From positions 1 through 64,000 of the forward strand of contig BQMF02000798.1 in NCBI GenBank assembly GCA_027922465.2: 64,000 nucleotides of DNA, written 5' to 3'. Shown here piece by piece: positions 7,862-18,343 of this stretch. Positions within the stretch are counted from its first letter, which is position 1; the number at the start of each line of letters is the position of its first letter. Position numbers and translations under genes: made by a program. Origin of the DNA: Turritopsis dohrnii. Its lineage: Eukaryota > Cnidaria > Hydrozoa > Anthoathecata > Oceaniidae. The notes beneath the pieces were generated by a model. It was given only the letters and a program-made list of their open reading frames with translations, searched no databases and was not told the DNA's origin.

Positions 7862-8422
7862 TTAGCGAATGTGCAAAACAACGGTTCTTCCTAGGTCTTC
7901 TTTTAGCATATTGCAATGTTGATCTGTGAGTTTCAATGTGAGAGACTGAAATACACCATTTTTTAATTTTTTGTACTGAGGGTTTTTAGGCTCAACATGT
8001 GTGAAATCACTATATTCAGCCATGTGATAGGTTAGTAAAATATCACTTAGCTTTCCATTCTCAAGATTTTGAGTGTTGTCGAGTTCAGATAGATGCAAAT
8101 TCATTTTGGTTATTTTAGCTAATGTATTGGTTTTGATTATTCGAGGGTCTTTGACTAATGAGGTAAGTTCTACATCACCTTCTAAAAAGGCACCTGCTAA
8201 AAAGGCATTCAATTCCCTGCTCGTGAATGTTCCTTGAGGTACCAACTTTTCAGCTTTCCCATCAGCAGACAGTTTCAGTTTTAGGTCTGTGGTTATTTCA
8301 TACGTAACATTGTCTGCAAACATATCAACCAATGCAATTTCTTTTGAGCCATCCAAGTTTTGAATGGGGTAAGATAGATATATGGTCTTTTCTCCTTTTG
8401 CGATATTTACCGTGATATACAT
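7862..8422 (-). CDS. Polinton minor capsid protein, penton-like single jelly-roll (PX)
   Basis: A 186-residue protein with an alternating hydrophobic pattern throughout (MYITVNIAKGEKTIYLSYPI, then VTYEITTDLKLKLSADG), as expected for a single jelly roll. By size and its place directly beside the major capsid gene it is the Polinton PX or penton homologue that closes capsid vertices. The frame is intact. The start follows CTCTAATACAAGAA, and the promoter region is shared with the divergent gene at 8464. Confidence 0.82.
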   Translation of the reverse strand: MYITVNIAKGEKTIYLSYPIQNLDGSKEIALVDMFADNVTYEITTDLKLKLSADGKAEKLVPQGTFTSRELNAFLAGAFLEGDVELTSLVKDPRIIKTNTLAKITKMNLHLSELDNTQNLENGKLSDILLTYHMAEYSDFTHVEPKNPQYKKLKNGVFQSLTLKLTDQHCNMLKEDLGRTVVLHIR

Positions 8423-8463
8423 TTCTTGTATTAGAGAATAGAGGATTATATTTTTAAATAATA
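8423..8463. promoter_or_regulatory. Short divergent promoter between penton and 377-aa gene
   Basis: Only 41 bases separate the two start codons. Facing the penton gene is CTCTAATACAAGAA before its ATG; facing the other gene is an AT-rich ATATTTTTAAATAATA. Both genes must be controlled from this interval. Confidence 0.5.
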
Positions 8464-9597
8464 ATGGAGAAAATTTTTAAATATGCTCCCAATGCGCTTT
8501 ATAAACCAAATGGAGGACAATACCTTCAGATATTGAATTCTAAAGATTTATACAAACAAACAATTATTGTCTCTGAAAATGGTTCTTTTCCTGCGAGCTT
8601 TCCCAATATTTTTACTAATTACGAAATGGATGAAAATGAACAACGCATGAAAATTTGGAAGGAACAATCATTTAAATTATGGCAAACCCAACTCAATTTT
8701 GTCACTTGGTGTGCTTCAAGTGCTTGTGGGGTCAGTTCTGAACACCTGAAAGAAGGTCGCTCTACTCCTATGATTAGAGCAGTATATCGTTTTCACGTCT
8801 ATTATCATATTAGACGAATCATTAAGCGTCTGCAGACACCTCTACCTTTTGAAGATAGTTTCAACCAATACGATAATCCTTATAACAAAGAAGAGTTTTT
8901 AAAAATCTGTAGTGAATATGGTATCGATTCTGATCCTAAAAAATACAAAGGGCAATATTTTTACAGCTCGTATCAAAAAAGACGTAGAGACTATCCAACG
9001 CCAGGTGTGAGTTATTTCACAGACGACTCCATGACACGATGGATTATAGAAAAATCTAAAGGCTTTACAAAAACAGGTCTTGTAAAAATTTCAGAGAGTG
9101 TTAGAGCATATGCTTATCTTGTTCTTAGTTCACAAGCCTCAGCTCGTTCTTCTATTTTAGGTAATAATTCAAGCTCTTTGACAGCTCAAAGAGTTTTTAT
9201 GAACAACTTTGAAGACATTGTTAATCGCAGAGTTGATATTCAAGATGACATTAAACGTTATCAAGATACTTTAAATTACGCTTCAAGCAAAGTTGATTAT
9301 TCTGTTGGACAAGGTATTTACATGTTACCTAGTGACATGAATCTAAACATCAAGTCGGGAGTGTCCGGTTATAATAATAAAATTCTCATATCTAATGACA
9401 ACTTGAGCCTCGGAAGAAACAAAATGATTAATGTTATGCAAGAGCATCATATTTCACCCAAAGTGACTAGCTCTCAAAAAGAAGTTCACAAAAGAGTAGT
9501 GAGTCAAACAGATTCACTCCCATCTCATGAAGAAGAGAAAATAGCTTTGGTTTTAGCGATTACCACGATGTTTAGTATATGGTATGTATTTCGCTGA
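8464..9597 (+). CDS. Polinton late-region protein with C-terminal TM, 377 aa
   Basis: Intact plus-strand ORF at the right end of the visible Polinton. The N-terminal half is mostly polar with aromatic clusters; the middle (residues about 210-290) is helical with SESVRAYAYLVLSSQASARS and NRRVDIQDDIKRYQ; the C-terminus ends in one hydrophobic segment (KIALVLAITTMFSIWYVF). This type of ORF is found beside capsid genes of cnidarian Polintons, to my recognition, and has no assigned function. A structural or virion-membrane role is inference. Confidence 0.72.
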   Translation: MEKIFKYAPNALYKPNGGQYLQILNSKDLYKQTIIVSENGSFPASFPNIFTNYEMDENEQRMKIWKEQSFKLWQTQLNFVTWCASSACGVSSEHLKEGRSTPMIRAVYRFHVYYHIRRIIKRLQTPLPFEDSFNQYDNPYNKEEFLKICSEYGIDSDPKKYKGQYFYSSYQKRRRDYPTPGVSYFTDDSMTRWIIEKSKGFTKTGLVKISESVRAYAYLVLSSQASARSSILGNNSSSLTAQRVFMNNFEDIVNRRVDIQDDIKRYQDTLNYASSKVDYSVGQGIYMLPSDMNLNIKSGVSGYNNKILISNDNLSLGRNKMINVMQEHHISPKVTSSQKEVHKRVVSQTDSLPSHEEEKIALVLAITTMFSIWYVFR

Positions 9598-9599
9598 TC

Positions 9600-9950
9600 A
9601 GCGCATGTAGTTTGCAATTATAGTCGGCATTGTGGATACATGCTAACACTTCTAAGCCCTGGCGTTTGTTGAATTTCGATCGAAATGACGGTAACCTGAA
9701 TGTCTCTATGGACCAGAGAAACCTGACAGTGATAAATCACCCAGACGCAATGCTAACCATTCCGCGATATATTCAACACAACTGCGGGGAAGTGCGCACT
9801 CATGCAAGTTTTACAACCAGAACATGAGAGATCTACAACCGCCGAAGTATATATACTTCCTCTCAGACGAACTGCGTGGGGTTCGAACACACGACCTTGT
9901 TGTTACAAGTTAGCGTTCTTATCCACTAGACTACGCCGATCTGTATGTTA
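9600..9950 (-). mobile_element. tRNA-derived SINE-like sequence
   Basis: On the minus strand the segment 9945-9880 has an RNA polymerase III A box (TAGTCTAGTGG), a stem-loop in the anticodon position and a B box (GTTCGAACC), so it reads like a tRNA head. It is followed by about 280 bases of unrelated sequence, including a second A-box-like stretch. This tRNA head plus tail is typical of a SINE. A free-standing tRNA gene is less likely because the acceptor stem does not pair well. It lies just beyond the last Polinton gene. Confidence 0.55.
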
Positions 9951-10263
9951 TATGTATTGTTAGCTCATTTATGTTATAAAAATGAAACTACTACAAACTG
10001 CTTTTTACTACATTTTTATGATATTTAATTGTTTACATTTATGAGTAATTTGTGGTTTTACATTTATGAGTAATTTGTGGCTATAATAATAAAAAACTGA
10101 TTACGTGTTGTTATTTATTATGTAATCATAATAACACGTTTCATAACTCGATATGAGTTATGAAAACAAAGGTATTAGATGATAATATTAGTTATAGTAG
10201 GGAAATTCCCGAAATCATATGATTTCCACATGATACAATTTCTGTCCTATAATCCGCACTTTC
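9951..10263. other. AT-rich spacer with short direct and inverted repeats
   Basis: No gene is visible. A 25-base sequence TTTACATTTATGAGTAATTT plus GTGG is repeated directly twice (about 10030-10080). ACGTGTTGTTATTTATTATG and a near complement follow at 10103-10140. The right end of the Polinton should lie in or near this stretch but I cannot fix it without the left terminal repeat. Confidence 0.5.
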
Positions 10264-10630
10264 CTATCTCTGAAGCATTGCATTGCATCCCCAATCGAAC
10301 GCGACGTTTTTGGGGAATTATCTCGAAAACCAATAGGGATAACTGACGTTTTTTAGGGTCCGCGATAGGGGTGATGGAGTGACCCAACATCTGGGCCTAA
10401 ATTTTATTTGGTACTGCGGCTATGACGTCATCAAAATCTTTGATCAGCGATATCTCTGCAACGGTTGGTCGTAACGAAACGATCCCATACACTTTTTTGA
10501 TCAGTTTTTCGAGCTCTACAACATGGGCACGGTCACTTTTTGAGATTTGGCAATTTAATTTTTCGTCACCTATTTTCATGACAACTTTTTCGAAATTAAA
10601 GCCGTAAAAAAACTTTTACGCCAGTTACTA
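10264..10630 (+). mobile_element. Non-autonomous Helitron unit (body shared with 33 kb copy)
   Basis: The body, from GCATTGCATCCCC through TGACGTCATCAAAATC to CGAGCTCTACAAC, is the reverse complement of the element at 32925-33342. The unit ends with a hairpin (CGTAAAA, loop, TTTTACG) followed by TTACTA, a slightly damaged CTAG terminus. The 5' border is uncertain by some tens of bases. Confidence 0.6.
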
Positions 10631-11706
10631 TCTATATTCTAATACGCGTTGTGCATCCGCTTTTTTCACGCTTTCACTCTCTAATATTTCGGGTCGTTTT
10701 TGCAGTCACTTATTCATAATGGAGTGTCAGACCACGGCGGTTAATATTTTTCTACGATTAGTATTAGGGGAAAACATTGCATTGCATTCGATCGTTCCAA
10801 ATGTTTTGATTATTCGCGAGATCAAGAAACAATAGACGACAAGGAAAGTTTTGCACGAAGATTTATTAATGTTTTTAGGGTAAGTACGGTTTAGAACATT
10901 TTGTTTTTATGTTTTGTTTTTCTTATAGTATGAATAAAGTTTCTGCGTCATTCTAATTACTTTTCCAATAATACGCGATCGAAGAAATGAATATCATGGT
11001 TTTTAATCATGACGTTCTGGGTTTGTAAAGAAAATCGCAATTGTTTACAATTCACATTTTGACACTTTTACGATTTTCGCGTTTGGCTTTTATTTACATT
11101 GGGGTATGGATTCCATGAACAGTTACAGCGATTTTAATCTTTTTGTTGTTTACCTGTACGCACAGTTTATTTTTACTACTGCATATATCGTATCGTGAAA
11201 GATTTATTATGAACTAGTAACCCAGGTAAAACATTTTTACCACATCTAACTTCGAAAAGGATATATGCAAATCCCTATTATATATAAGATATTTTGATGT
11301 GTTTCAGATCTTCTGATTTAAAAGTTTTTCTGTTCATAACTCCAGTGTTGAACTAAAAATGCTTTGGCTGGAGTATCTAGAGATTTTTAATTAATTGGGT
11401 GAGAAGTGTTTTTTTCCGTATTATGTATTGACGTTAAGTATTTTCATCACGGGGAACCATTGCATTGCATATTCAATTAATTTACTTCACAGATTGAAAA
11501 AAGCGGATGCACAGCGCGTATTTTTATTTTTGATGGGTTTAAGATCTTCCAAGTAAAACGACTGTTCTGCGCTCTTATATTTAAAGTTTAAAGTACTTAC
11601 AGCACTGACACCCTTTCTGTTCGTCATACTGTGATTTAATTTTTCGACACCATTTTTGAGATGTCACTCAGAAAAAACCGTAAAATGTTTTTACACGGGA
11701 TACTAG
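10631..11706 (+). mobile_element. Non-autonomous Helitron unit, tandem
   Basis: Starts TCTATATTCTAATACG directly after the previous unit and ends with hairpin GTAAAATGTTTTTAC, then GGGATACTAG. It contains an internal inverted pair (GTGCATCCGCTTTTTTCA near 10650 and its complement near 11495), which suggests another terminal-repeat element inside. A 76-bp mini-Helitron interrupts it. No convincing ORF is present. Confidence 0.6.
11214..11289 (-). mobile_element. Complete 76-bp mini-Helitron
   Basis: On the minus strand it starts TCTTATATATAATAGGG and ends with a hairpin (GGTAAAAATGTTTTACC) and GGTTACTAG. It lies between A and T as Helitrons require. The neighbouring tandem unit (11707 onward) has the same flanking sequence uninterrupted (TTATGAA joined to TATTTTGATG near 12290), which defines both ends exactly. 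The 3' end is shared with the 418-bp element at 32925-33342. Confidence 0.8.
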
Positions 11707-12600
11707 TCTATATACTAATTACGAATGTGCATCCGCTTTTTTCACGCGTTCACTCTCTAAAATTTTGGGTCGTTTTTGCGACCATTTATTCATAAAAGTG
11801 TGCCAGACCACGGTTGATATTTTTCTACGATTAGTATAAGGAAAGATACCTTTACATTGCATTTTCATCGTTTCAAGTGTTTTGATTGTTCGCGAGATCA
11901 AGAAACAATAGACAACAACGAAAGTTTATTAAGATATATTAATGTTTTTAGGGTAAGTACGCTTTAGCACTTTTTAGTTTGTTTGTTTCGTTTTTCTTAT
12001 AGTAATAGGGTTTAATAGGGTTTCTGCGTCTTTAATTTTCAAATAATACGCGATTGAAGAAATGAATATCATAGTTTTTAATGTTGACGTTCTGGGTTCG
12101 TAAAGAAAATCGCAATTGTTTACAATTCACATTTTGACACTTTTACGACTTTCGCGTTTGGCTTTTATTTACATTGGGGTATGGATTCCATGAACAGTTA
12201 CAGCGATTTTAATCTTTTTGTTGTTTACCTGTACGCACAATTTATTTTTACTACTGCATGTATCGTATCGTGAAAGATTTATTATGAATATTTTGATGTG
12301 TTTCAGATCTTCTGAATAAAAGGTTTTTCTGTTCATAACTCCAGTGTTGAACTAAAAATGCTTTAGCCGGAATACCTGGAGATTTTTAATTAAAAGTGTG
12401 AAGAGTGTTTTTGTCTGTATTGCATTTTCTGCACAGCGCGTATTTTTATTTTTGATGGGTTTTGACTTTTCTGTTCTGCGCTTCAGTGTTGATTGCATAC
12501 CTAGAAAAATGTTTGATCTAGATTGCGTCTGTTTAAGTGAATCATTAAGTCAATTAGATGCGAAGTTATTTGGAAAATATCTCTAGAACTTCTAAGAAAA
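11707..12600 (+). mobile_element. Third tandem Helitron unit, right end unclear
   Basis: Begins TCTATATACTAATTACG immediately after the CTAG at 11703-11706 and repeats the sequence of the second unit at about 85-90 percent identity by eye, without the mini-Helitron. Similarity fades after about 12380-12480; I see no clean CTAG end. Confidence 0.5.
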
Positions 12601-13298
12601 TAACTGACATTTTTTATGGTCAATGACATTGACGAAGGGGTGACAAACAGAGCTTTTACGTCACTACAATGTTTGATCGACGATATCTCGATAACGGTTG
12701 GTTATCGCTTAACGATCCTGTACATGTTTCGGTATATTTTTTAGAGTTCAGCAATACAGTTAGAACTTCCAAATTCGATCTCTAAATTTATGGATCGAAT
12801 TTTATGGTTCCTGCACCTTCTGTTTCTTTTTCTTAATCCTTTATCGTCCACGGTAACCATATGGTTACCTCATGTTTCGTCAGAAATACAGAAATATCTA
12901 TTTTGTTTGATGTCATGAACTGCGGCGTTCTGTAAAATACCATGCTTTAAGAATCTGAAAAAGGCGCTCTTTTTATTTTACGGCCTTGTTGTGATCGTTG
13001 TGGCTGTCAGAAGTATCGGAGGTTCAGTGGCTGCAAAAGCACGCCTGTTTCTTATGTTTAATTGTAGTATAAATAGCTATTACTTTCATGGTCACTATGA
13101 ACAAAGTGTGTAAATATTCTAATAAAAAGCTCTTTTATTGAACATTTAAATGAAGTATTTTAACGAAACGATTTTCATATATTTTCTAATGTACCAAAAT
13201 CTTAAGTACAAAAAATACATCAAGTTGGGACCAGTTTATCAATCGGATTGTCGTCAATTGCGAAACTGTTGTGGATGTTACCCCCGTCCGACAATTAA
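12601..13298. other. Spacer with diverged Helitron body
   Basis: Around 12640-12790 the sequence (GATATCTCGATAACGGTTGG, CGATCCTGTACATG) is a diverged copy of the common Helitron body. At 12852-12869 there is a perfect 18-base palindrome, GGTAACCAT with its complement. No gene is supported. Confidence 0.45.
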
Positions 13299-14857
13299 AG
13301 AGGCATTGGCCGGCTTAAGACAAAAGAATTTGAGTTACTCTTGGTTATTAAAATTTGCCATGTGATTTGAGGATTTAAAAATTAGAATGATCGAGACAAC
13401 TTGTAAACATCATGGCGAAGAGGACGGAAGATTTTCATTGCTGTCAGAATTATTTTTTTCAATGTCTTGTCTATGGGCGTGAATTGTAATATGGTATTAA
13501 ATATTGGTACGAAGTTATCATGAATTTATTAAGGAATATTTCTGTGCTAGTTATTGAATGAGGATATTTGTTATTTTAAAGATATACATGGATTCGTGAG
13601 TGCCGGTAGAAATCTCTACATTCACATCTATACATAGTTTATACAAAATAAGTTTAAATTTGCTATTGTATATAACTTGCATTACTGCTTTTGATTTTGC
13701 TGAGTCCTACTTCCCAGATAATTTAGAGGAAGACGGAGAGGTCGTTTGGATTGCTTTCTTGGGTAGCATTTTTTGTTCTTAACTTGCTTGGTATTCCGAC
13801 CTGAAGATCATAAAGATTCTTGAAATTACTTTCATTTTGTGGCATGTTTTGTGGCCATGATCCACTAGTTTTGATTTTGAGTTATTTCATGAGAACTTAT
13901 TTTGCTTTTCCTCTCTAGAGAACCAAAACAAAATGTAAAAGAAAATCCATTTGCTTTTTGGCAATTACAGAAAAATATATCCTAGTGAATAAGAACATTA
14001 CTGGCATGAATTCAATTGCAAGCTATACAAGTTTTGAATTTACTTTGACATATTCGTACACTGTAGCTGGAATAAGTTTTTAAACATTTAACACTGCATA
14101 AGGAAACAATTTGTTTTTAAATAGTTTTTCTCTCCTTAATTTTCATTACGCTTACTTTTTTTCTGTTTCCAAAATTTTAATAAAAACACAAATCTTGATT
14201 TTGTCAGAATGACATATCCGTTATTTCTGCCTCCTGGAGTCACTTCTGCGGCTGATCAATATTTTGTGTTTATAAATTATTGCATCTGGATAATCATTGG
14301 AAATAACTTTTGTTTTTTATTAAACATTTGAAATTGTATTTGTTTGTTTTCTTGTCATTTTTGGGCATTTGATTGCTTATTGGATATGACTTTATGCATG
14401 GTTTAGTTTATATACATCTGTCTTTTCGATTCATTCACATGTATGATTTCTAATTTGGCCATGGCATCACGAAGAAAGAAGAACACTGATTCAATCTGAG
14501 AAAAAACATCATTTGGCAAATTGAACTGTTGTTGTTATCTTGTCTCTTTCCATCCCCACACTGCTGCCGTTATAGGAAGGACCAGAATTAAAAAAGTATC
14601 AAAAATCCAAGTTTAATGCTTGTGTAAAATATTATTACTGTCTTCACATTGAATCGTATGTCACAAGATACATGTGTCAGGTGTATTTCTATTATTAAAA
14701 GCCATGTGTTTCTATTATTTTATTATTTTATTTTCTCACTTCATAGTTCAGTAAACGATGTTCAAACCGATCGCGATCTTCGCGCCATATTTGTTTTGAT
14801 TTTGATTGTTTTGATCACGTGAGAATAATATTTACATTTAAGCCGGCCAATGCCTCT
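13299..14857. mobile_element. DNA transposon with TTAA target duplication (Kolobok/piggyBac-like)
   Basis: Terminal inverted repeats AGAGGCATTGGCCGGCTTAA are exact at both ends and flanked by TTAA (13295-13298 and 14858-14861). TTAA duplications are known for Kolobok and piggyBac; termini starting AGG fit Kolobok better. The 1.56-kb interior has no ORF that I can assign, so it is non-autonomous or decayed. Confidence 0.75.
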
Positions 14858-14861
14858 TTAA

Positions 14862-15491
14862 GTGAGCACGTACAAGTTAAAAAATGAACAGAAAAAATGG
14901 CGTCGTTGTGAAAAATAATCGAGGGATTTATTTGTGGCATAAATTTACTCTATACACGTTCATTTGGCGGAATTAAAGGTGCCAGTAAACATTTTCTCGA
15001 TGGGAAAGGATTAACATTATCATTTTTTAAGGTTTTGAATAATCCGCAGAAATGTTTTAAAATCGAAAATTTTAATCGGTAGTGACCTGACTATATCATA
15101 TTTTTCCACTAGATAGAAAACTTCAAGAATTGAATCAATTGAGTTGAAAAATTAGTACATATGCCCTTGCAAAGCTAAAAGTTACAGAAAGTCCAGCCAT
15201 TTGGAAGCATCACTGTACATAGATAGATAGACAGATAGATAAATAAACAAGACAAAATCACTATCCTTTCGATATCGTTAAACGATGGCTTTCTTCCGTG
15301 TGAAAATAAAAAATAATATGCTCGTATTGAAAATGTTCTGGGAAAAGATTGGATGATCGCTGAATAAACTTGAAACTGCTTTCCAAAATCTACCCTAAAA
15401 ACCCTACATGTAAGAAATATATTACCAATTAATCTTGTTAGTTAATGAAATGAATCTTCAGAATACTGAAGTCCGTTTAGGTTTTAGTCTA
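14862..15491. other. Spacer, no gene seen
   Basis: AT-rich sequence with a short GATA/GACA microsatellite at about 15219-15245. I find nothing else that I can support. Confidence 0.5.
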
Positions 15492-16049
15492 CCTTATCGG
15501 CCCTTTTTACGCCGGCCTTAATTTAACGCCGGCCCTTTTTACGCCGGCCCTTATTCCGACACCCCAAGATTTTGCCTTAACGCCACTTAGGGCCGTTATT
15601 TACGCCTCAAAAGTAAAAAAGAAAAAAAAAATTTTTAAGCACTATTTTTCACTTTTTCTGTTCAAATTTTAACTTATACTACAAATGTCTTCTAATATAT
15701 ATCATCTAATACATCGTAAGACTTAATCTATTACAGTTATTTCGTCCTCTTTTTCATTAATGCTTTCATTATTTTCTCTAATTCCCTCATCGTCATCTGA
15801 TTCTACCTCTATTTCTGCTTCAGCTTCTCCTTCATCTGACTCTTCATTGTCTCCAAAGAGTTCTTTCACATCTAAAGTTTGTTTCATTTTTTCAAATCAA
15901 AATTTCAACTTTAAAAAATAACGCCGATTTTTTGAAAAATTTCCATTTTTTTGGCCCTTTTTACGCCGGTCCTTTTTACGCCGGCCCTTTTAACGCCGCG
16001 CACCAAAATTAACGCCACATTAGGGCCGGCGTAAAAAGGGCCGATAAGG
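15492..16049. mobile_element. 558-bp TA-flanked element with GC-rich sub-repeats
   Basis: Terminal repeats CCTTATCGGCCCTTTTTACG are exact and flanked by TA at 15490-15491 and 16050-16051. Inside, CTTTTTACGCCGGCCCTT-type units recur near both ends. The element contains one small minus-strand ORF. Confidence 0.75.
15723..15887 (-). CDS. Small acidic ORF (54 aa) inside the TA element
   Basis: Starts at ATG 15885-15887 and ends with TAA. The peptide is strongly acidic (runs such as DNEESDEGEAEAEIEVESDD) with few basic residues. Such acidic N-termini are common in the first exon of DNA transposases, so this may be a relic of a longer gene rather than a functional micro-protein. No family is recognised. 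Confidence 0.35.
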   Translation of the reverse strand: MKQTLDVKELFGDNEESDEGEAEAEIEVESDDDEGIRENNESINEKEDEITVID

Positions 16050-16583
16050 TATTTGATTTCACTGAAGTATTTCCAGTTGTGAACTTTGTTGAAATCATCA
16101 GTACCAAATTTATACTAATTCGAGCAGTTTTTATAACGATCCCCTAAATTATACTAACAAGCTCTAAAATTAGAAAATTACAAAAATTCGAGGGGCAGGT
16201 ATTACAAATATATACAGAAAATTTATCTACACGAGCGAATATCTCAGAAATTTCATGCATTGCTATTTTATTATCTATGTTATCGGCGGGCATGTTAAAA
16301 AAAAGCAGAAAGCCTTAAAATTTTTCACGATATGTTCATCATTTCATATCATTTTAGTAAGTTTTTGATTTTTTCATGAAAGAGAAATGGGAAAAACTAC
16401 GTACGTAAGTATTGAACGTCTATGTATGAAATATTTGTAAACAATGATACGTAAACCTGAATACAAAAGGAATGAAAAAAGGTCCGTTTTGGGAACCTTT
16501 GCCGACCTGAATATAAACAAGAAGCCGCTTGGCTTGAAGACTTCAGGACGTAATACAACGATGCATATTTATTCTCAAAAATA
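16050..16583. other. Spacer, no gene seen
   Basis: AT-rich sequence without ORF, repeat or structured element that I can support. Confidence 0.5.
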
Positions 16584-16824
16584 CAATAGACCTTTCCCGA
16601 ATTCTGTTTAAACGATGTGTTGTGGCCGATTTGTCGTGTCTAACCTCGCTTTGAATATTCAAACTGTCTCTAATTATTGGAATAGGAATTAGGAATAATA
16701 GAGACTATTATTAAGTTATAAAGTCATGAAATCATTGAAACAATGAATCGCATAAAAACGAGGTTAGATATGAAACTCGGCCACAGTTCAGTGTTTAAAC
16801 TGAAACTCGGGAAAGATCTATTTG
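16584..16824. mobile_element. MITE, CAATAGACCTTTCCCGAATT family (copy 1)
   Basis: Imperfect terminal repeats CAATAGACCTTTCCCGAATTCTGTTTAAAC and GTTTAAACTGAAACTCGGGAAAGATCTATTTG enclose about 240 bp. A second copy lies at 31406-31648. It abuts the outer end of the first Penelope-like structure. Confidence 0.65.
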
Positions 16825-17000
16825 ATCAGAAAAGTCAGAATAAAAAACAATGTTTTATTCATGTTAAACGTTTTCGGTGTTTGTCTTACACCATGTTCAC
16901 TAACAATGAATTTTCACGTATATAAATGGCGTACAAAAGATATCTATTCAGAAAAGCTCCAGTGGATACGAAGCAACATTAACATTTAAATTTGGCTTAA

Positions 17001-18296
17001 AGGAGTGGTATCGTCATTTCAAATTTTATGACAAATTTTAGTTTAAAAAATGTAAAGTTAACCTGCGTTAAAGCTTTTTTAAAAAACGTTTTACTTCCGA
17101 AGATATTGAGTTTTTAATTTTTTTATAAACCCCCGTCTTTTTTCTGATGAAAAGCGTGTGACGTCATTGAAGAAGTTTCATCTATTTTTACTTGTTATGT
17201 CAGTGCAAAGGAGCGTATAAGTTTCTCATGTTTTCAAAAGTCATGAGTGAGAATTCAAGTGAAGAGGAATCATATGTTTTCAGTGAAGATGATGAATGTA
17301 GCAATGAGTTTTATTCAAGGATTTCACAGAGAATTTTAGCGGTTTGAGCAATATAGTTTTGACCCAGTTCCTGTAAAGAACATGAAGAAGTCCGGATGAT
17401 GATTTTGATGACGAAAATGCTTTACCGGAGAGAGTTGGCAACAAACAGTGATGCAAATGTGTTGCAAAGAAGTTTATGCGATCGAAGACGATAAATTTCA
17501 AAATAATTTTTTGTACAAATCAAAACGAAAAAAAAAATACATGCAATATCGAGTTGATCATTGATCGTACTAAAATTCATATATTGAAAGTTAACGTTTT
17601 TCCAATTTTCCGTTTTCCGTGCAGGAGTTCAAGAATCAATAGCTCATTCTATGAAAACAATAATGAAATAATCGGTGAAACGGAATAATATTCAAATGCC
17701 CAGTTCGAAGAGAAACACGAAAACAAAAATCGAAAAAACACTTGCACACAGAAAGTAAAAGTTCACCTATGTATAACGAAAAGTGTAGATAAAACATTAA
17801 AGTAAAACTCCTTATAACATGTTTACTATCAAATTTCTTCCAAAACATGATTCTTTAAAATATAAGTGACGTAAAGATGGAAGATTGGCTTCACTTCAAC
17901 TTTGAAATCCATATTTTTTTTAAATATGAATTTTAGGTAATCTAAACAAACTAATGTTCTGTCCTTTGGTTGAGTCACTGTCACATCCCACAGCAGCACA
18001 AATAACCATGTTTTTCACTAGATTTAAAAAAAATACTTAGTTATTGCTTGAATTTCAAAGAACACCCGCTCGATTTGAATGCAAAACATCGCATCAACAC
18101 TGAATATAACTTCTTCAATGACGTCACATAATTATTACTAATTTATTCAGCGTTTTAAGCCTATGTTTTAAAGTGGCATTTTATAGCGAAAAAAATACTT
18201 TTTTTTTCCAAATTAAATTTATTTTGTATTATCTACATTAAAACAAGGGATATACGAAGAAAAAAATGTTTTTCAAATTTTCATGACACCACTCCT
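17001..18296. mobile_element. TTAA-flanked DNA transposon inserted in the PLE
   Basis: Ends AGGAGTGGTATCGTCAT and ATGACACCACTCCT with TTAA at 16997-17000 and 18297-18300. The uninterrupted target (AACTTAACCCAAATTT) survives in the other PLE arm near 20340, which confirms the insertion. A plus-strand fragment from 17244 (MSENSSEEESYVFSEDDE) leads, with stops, to a Gly-Asn then Cys-rich stretch near 17428-17480. This recalls the zinc-binding domain shared by P2X7-type proteins and some Kolobok relatives (inference). Longer sub-terminal inverted repeats (GTGTGACGTCATTGAAGAAG) are also present. Confidence 0.75.
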
Positions 18297-18343
18297 TTAA
18301 GTTTCTTCACGGTCAGCCACGTGAGATCTGAACCTTTTAGGTA

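Noticed and set aside
9880..9945. Functional tRNA gene
   Set aside because: The A and B boxes are good but the acceptor stem does not pair and a SINE-like tail follows.
9951..10263. Right terminal repeat of the Polinton
   Set aside because: Short repeats are present but the left terminus is outside the window, so neither a terminal inverted repeat nor a target duplication can be shown.
15219..15245. GATA/GACA repeat as a regulatory element
   Set aside because: Short imperfect microsatellite with nothing around it.
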